Source: Bog-950 sp044225825
GTDB lineage: Bacteria; Bacteroidota; Bacteroidia; Chitinophagales; LD1
NCBI GenBank assembly: GCA_044225825.1
Contig: JBGAIB010000011.1
Location: 62,001-126,000, forward strand
Length of the DNA: 64,000 nt
Direction of reading: 5' to 3'
The notes beneath the pieces were generated by a model. That model had not been told where the DNA came from. It made no database searches and saw only the letters and a program-made list of their open reading frames with translations. Every line of letters starts with the position of its first letter. Within the stretch, counting starts at the first letter, position 1. The translations under genes were made by a program, and so were the position numbers. Positions 60,678 to 64,000 of this stretch are shown piece after piece.

Positions 60678-62726
60678 ATGCCAAAAACCATCAAGAAGAA
60701 GATAACAACAAATTCAAGGGTGCTGAGTGATTTACTTACAAAGTATAAAAGTACTTTTTATGCACTGTGCGAATTAGTTACCAATTCTATTCAAGCTAGA
60801 GCAACTGAGGTTAAGATTGAACTTGATTATACTGGAAAAAGCGCCCTTACAGCTTCGCCGATAAAATCAATTATACTTACCGATAATGGCCATGGGGTTC
60901 CGTTCAGTGAATTTGAAAATCGAATTTTGGAAGTAGGAACAACTGCAAAAGCTGATGGTCAGGGTATTGGAAGATTTGGCGCTTTGCAAATTGGAAGTAA
61001 GATTGAAATTGATACGGTTGCTTACGATGAAAAAATCAAAAAATTCACAAGAGTGTTTTTGCCTATAGACGCTGAAGAGTTTAAACAGCGGGGCTTAAAG
61101 GACATCGACTTTGAGTTAACGGAAGAAATATTTGATGGAAAGAAAAATCCTTATTACTCTGTAGCCATCAAAAATCTTTATCATAGTAAGCAAGAAAAAG
61201 TACCAAAGAAGAATCGAATTGTAAATGAGCTCTTGCTTGAGAACATCAATTTAGCTCTGTTTGAAAAATATCCGTATGAGATTTTCAACAATACAGTTTC
61301 GTTTTCTGTCAACGGAAAAACACTTAAGCGAAGTGATTTTATCTATGACAAACCTATAATAAAGAAGCTTGACTACGTTGATGTAAGAGGAAAGAAAACG
61401 AAAATCAATTTTTACTTTTATCACATAAAACTTAGCCCACCGAAAGTGAAGGTTTTCTTACAGGTTGACAATAACGGCATTAAAACGGTGGCACATGAGT
61501 ATACTTATACTTCTGACTGGTATTCTCCAGATTCCGGTTCGTGGTTTATTTATGTGGAATCGCCTCTTTTCACCTTGGACTTGTTCAGAAACATTGATTT
61601 CGAGGACATGGGGGATGAGGAAATGGGTAAACTCAAAAGTTTTATTAAAGGGGCAATCAATGATTTCTTCGTAGGGATAAATGAAAGATTCCAAAACTTC
61701 ACTAGCAAACTTTCAACAGATGCCTTTAATCCACACAAGAATGGAAAACCAGCGTCAGAAACGCAAGAAATTCTTTTTCAGAAGGCGGCCTTTCTTGTAG
61801 AAGACCAATATAAGCTTTTGGAGAAGGACAACAAAATTCGTGGATTGGTTTATCCGTTAATTGATAAAGCACTAAGCGATGGCAACATCCAGGACATTTT
61901 TGATAAGATTCTGAAATTAGACAAGTCAAACATCTTAAAATTTCACGAACTACTTGAAAAGACAGAGCTAGAAAATGTGGTTCATTTTGCTAGCCAAGTT
62001 GCAACACATTCGGAGTTTTTAGATTTCTTACACGAGCTTGTATATGGTAAGATTGCCGCAGTCCTCAAAGAAAGGAGTCAATTGCACAAAATCGTTGAAA
62101 AACAGCTATGGATTTTTGGAGAACAATATAATGGCACTCCGGCACTTTGGTCAGATAAGAAAATTGGAAATATTTTGCGTGAAATTAGAGATGATACCTT
62201 AGTGTATGAACCGACGAAAGAGGATGAAAATCTAATTGAGCTAGATGGGAAAGGGCTTAATGATATAACGGACTTGTTTTTCACCAACGAAAAAATTACT
62301 GATGATGGAAGCAAAGAATATATGGTGGTGGAATTAAAATCGCCTAAATGTTTAATTGGTCAGAAGGAGATAAATCAAATTGACAAGTATGCTTATACAA
62401 TTGAGAAAAATGATGGATTGCCATCTGATAAGGTAAAGTATAAGTTATTATTGATTTCTTCTAAGCTAAATGACTATGCGAAATCAAAAATGGAATCTGC
62501 TTTTCAAACAAACCGAATTCCTTTTTTGTATGATAAAAAGACGAAAAAGAACATAGAAATCTATGTGCTTTCTTGGACAGAACTAATTGAAAACAATCGC
62601 AGAAAATTAAATTATTTATCAAAGCAGCTTAAAGTAAAGGACAGAAGTGTTAAGGAAAAATTTGAAACCGAGTATTCTGAACTAATGAGTTCGAAAGTGA
62701 AAGCGGTATTAAAGCGAATTGGATGA
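60678..62726 (+). CDS. GHKL (MORC/MutL-like) ATPase fused to a Shedu-like PD-(D/E)XK nuclease domain
   Basis: A 682-aa protein. The N-terminal GHKL ATPase (about 10-330) has the N box E32-L-V-T-N36-S-I-Q-A, the G1 box D69-N-G-H-G73 and the G2 box G95-Q-G-I-G-R-F-G with the lid. A second S5-like domain (about 210-300) follows as in MutL/Hsp90/MORC proteins. After a helical linker, the C-terminus (about 470-640) shows a second catalytic signature: E474 in VEKQLWIFGEQY, D532 in ITDLFF, E552-L-K554 in VVELKSP, then Q562/Q567. This is the arrangement of DUF4263 (Shedu) nucleases. ATP-gated DNA cleavage is the natural guess. Prokaryotic MORC-like ATPases are known to cluster with restriction systems. 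It is the downstream partner of the two DUF6602-type genes. Confidence 0.8.
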   Translation: MPKTIKKKITTNSRVLSDLLTKYKSTFYALCELVTNSIQARATEVKIELDYTGKSALTASPIKSIILTDNGHGVPFSEFENRILEVGTTAKADGQGIGRFGALQIGSKIEIDTVAYDEKIKKFTRVFLPIDAEEFKQRGLKDIDFELTEEIFDGKKNPYYSVAIKNLYHSKQEKVPKKNRIVNELLLENINLALFEKYPYEIFNNTVSFSVNGKTLKRSDFIYDKPIIKKLDYVDVRGKKTKINFYFYHIKLSPPKVKVFLQVDNNGIKTVAHEYTYTSDWYSPDSGSWFIYVESPLFTLDLFRNIDFEDMGDEEMGKLKSFIKGAINDFFVGINERFQNFTSKLSTDAFNPHKNGKPASETQEILFQKAAFLVEDQYKLLEKDNKIRGLVYPLIDKALSDGNIQDIFDKILKLDKSNILKFHELLEKTELENVVHFASQVATHSEFLDFLHELVYGKIAAVLKERSQLHKIVEKQLWIFGEQYNGTPALWSDKKIGNILREIRDDTLVYEPTKEDENLIELDGKGLNDITDLFFTNEKITDDGSKEYMVVELKSPKCLIGQKEINQIDKYAYTIEKNDGLPSDKVKYKLLLISSKLNDYAKSKMESAFQTNRIPFLYDKKTKKNIEIYVLSWTELIENNRRKLNYLSKQLKVKDRSVKEKFETEYSELMSSKVKAVLKRIG

Positions 62727-62844
62727 GGGAATAACTCTCAAACTTCATTTCGAAACTTCTAAGTTACCATCCAAACCAAACTCAAAAATGATCTAAACAG
62801 TGTGTAATAAAACATATTAAGCATAAGGCGTTGCCTTTCTCTGC

Positions 62845-62980
62845 ATGGAAAAAACGCTGAAATTGACCACCTAATTTCACCTGAAAGTGACCACCCATTT
62901 TCACACCAAATTATGGAAAAAACGCTGAAATTGACCACCTAATTTCACCTGAAAGTGACCACCCATTTTCACACCAAATT
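62845..62980 (+). repeat. Two perfect 68-bp tandem repeats with TGACCACC boxes (IS21 left end)
   Basis: The unit 62845-62912 (starting ATGGAAAAAACGCTGAAATT) is repeated exactly at 62913-62980. TGACCACC boxes lie at 62864, 62888, 62932, 62956, 62980 and 63004. All but one interval is 24 bp; the exception is 44 bp, at the duplication joint. Multiple terminal repeats are the transposase-binding sites of IS21-type ends. Confidence 0.8.
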
Positions 62981-63086
62981 GACCACCCTTTTTTACTGCA
63001 AACTGACCACCCCTTAGCAGGTCGTTGAACAGGTTGTTTTGGCAACCATAAATGCCCAACGTTGGAAGTTTAACCAACGAGCAATT

Positions 63087-64000
63087 ATGGCCAACAAAAC
63101 GATCAACATGAGCAAAGTAAGACAGATTTTAAAGCACTTTACCCAAGGGCAAAGCAAGAAACAAATCAGCCTGATGACCGGTGCCTCGCGCAATACGGTC
63201 AAAAAATACCTCAAGAAATTTGCCCGCGAGCAACTGACTTTTGAAGCGGTTAACGCCATGACAGACTATGAATTGAATGTGCTGTTTGGCGCGGTAGAGG
63301 AGATAAGGCTGGATAACCGCTATGCCGACCTCATCAAGCTGCTACCAGATGTAGAAAAGCAAATGAAGCGTAAGGGCATGACCCTGCAAAAGGCGTGGGA
63401 GCAATACAGGATACAGTACCCGGACGGCTATCAAATAACCGCGTTCTACAATCATTACAGGCGCTATATGCGCAGTTCCAACCCGGTAATGCATATGGAG
63501 CATAAGGCCGGAGATAAGATGTTTATTGACTACGCCGGCGATAAACTGCATATCGTTGACAAGGACACCGGAGAAATAAGAGAAGTAGAACTATTTGCTG
63601 CTATACTGGGATGCAGCCAATTAACTTATGCAGAAGCCCTTTACAGCCAAAAGAAAGAAGACCTGGTAAAAGGAACTGAAAACGCTATTCACTACTTCGG
63701 CGGAGTACCGGCAGCTATTGTGCCCGATAATCTTCGCTCCGCCGTTACCAAGAGCAGTAAATACGAGCCGGTAATCAATGAAACCTTTGCTGACTTTGCG
63801 GAGCATTACGGCACTACCGTAATCCCAGCCAGAACCTACAGGCCCAAGGATAAATCGCTGGTAGAAGGCATTATCAAAATCATCTACGTACGGATGTATG
63901 CCGTGCTTAAATCCAGAACCTATTACAGCCTGGAAGACTCAATAAGGATATTGCTATTGAACTGGAAAAACTCAACCAGGCTCACTTTAAAGGCCGGGAC
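63087..64000 (+). CDS. istA: IS21-family transposase IstA (partial, frameshifted)
   Basis: The open start (MANKTINMSKVRQILKHFTQ) contains an N-terminal helix-turn-helix (KQISLMTGASRNTVKKYLKK). The rve/DDE integrase core has first Asp in KMFIDYAGD, second Asp in AAIVPDNLRSAV and Glu in KSLVEGIIKI. Near 63936 the frame goes wrong. The ongoing frame reads DSIRILLLNWK, whereas the frame one base earlier reads LNKDIAIELEKLNQAHFKGR, the expected IstA continuation after YYSLED. A one-base deletion (or a sequencing error) is therefore likely, and the gene may be inactive. The 3' end is outside the window. Confidence 0.85.
   Translation, partial: MANKTINMSKVRQILKHFTQGQSKKQISLMTGASRNTVKKYLKKFAREQLTFEAVNAMTDYELNVLFGAVEEIRLDNRYADLIKLLPDVEKQMKRKGMTLQKAWEQYRIQYPDGYQITAFYNHYRRYMRSSNPVMHMEHKAGDKMFIDYAGDKLHIVDKDTGEIREVELFAAILGCSQLTYAEALYSQKKEDLVKGTENAIHYFGGVPAAIVPDNLRSAVTKSSKYEPVINETFADFAEHYGTTVIPARTYRPKDKSLVEGIIKIIYVRMYAVLKSRTYYSLEDSIRILLLNWKNSTRLTLKAG

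Larger units (their letters stand above)
62845..64000 (+). mobile_element. IS21-family insertion sequence, left part (runs off the window)
   Basis: Terminal multiple repeats are followed by istA. The exact outer end cannot be fixed: it lies between the GHKL stop (62726) and the first TGACCACC box (62864). istB and the right end would be beyond 64000. Confidence 0.85.

Noticed and set aside
60536..60730. 64-aa frame before the GHKL gene
   Set aside because: It overlaps the GHKL start out of frame and lacks any family resemblance; the gap is better read as leader.
62845..63012. Possible CRISPR from 24-bp spaced TGACCACC boxes
   Set aside because: The spacing and position before istA fit IS21 terminal repeats, and the interbox sequences are themselves repeated.

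Overview
The window comes from a Bacteroidota chromosome, most likely a pigmented, gliding or surface-associated Chitinophaga/Saprospira-like lineage. Four observations support this. Five very large or large secreted proteins end in type IX secretion (T9SS) sorting domains. Promoters match the Bacteroidota TTTG / TAnnTTTG pattern. Shine-Dalgarno sequences are mostly absent. There is a complete monocyclic carotenoid (saproxanthin-type) gene cluster.

Layout. 1-2.1 kb: an ABC permease, then a tRNA-Ala locus broken into a repeated array of tRNA-Ala pieces and GIY-YIG nuclease genes. 2.1-9.1 kb: a conserved unknown protein and a 1802-aa repeat adhesin. 9.2-10.9 kb: an overlapping operon of chorismate mutase, a U32-family Fe-S protein (TrhP-like) and a ferredoxin, which together look like a prephenate-dependent tRNA hydroxylation unit. 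11.1-23.3 kb: two tandem YCF48-repeat T9SS proteins and a 1914-aa Ig-repeat adhesin. 23.4-30.8 kb: the carotenoid cluster crtY, crtB, crtI, an ECF sigma factor, a B12-binding MerR (CarH-like) regulator, crtZ, cruF and crtD, with GTTTAAC operator-like repeats on the -7 elements. 31-46.6 kb: housekeeping and conserved genes, including a two-component system, ahcY, an SCP2-racemase fusion, a WG-repeat protein, secG, ndk and a TonB receptor.

The last 17 kb are accessory DNA. tRNA-Gly and tRNA-Leu are followed by a large serine recombinase whose frame runs antisense into tRNA-Leu. Next come small element genes, a helically phased TACGR repeat array and an AT-rich segment with a 52-bp perfect palindrome. 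A collagen-like protein and another T9SS protein follow. A methyltransferase cassette lies between two tRNA-3'-end-like direct repeats. The final block is a candidate defence island: two coupled PD-(D/E)XK-like proteins and a GHKL ATPase fused to a Shedu-like nuclease domain. The window ends inside an IS21-family element whose istA appears frameshifted.

The strongest candidate for an undescribed system is the 58.8-62.7 kb GHKL/nuclease island. Others worth a look are the tRNA-Ala/GIY-YIG array, the prephenate-tRNA hydroxylation operon, and the CarH-like control of the carotenoid promoters. All functional calls are from reading sequence motifs; no database search was run.
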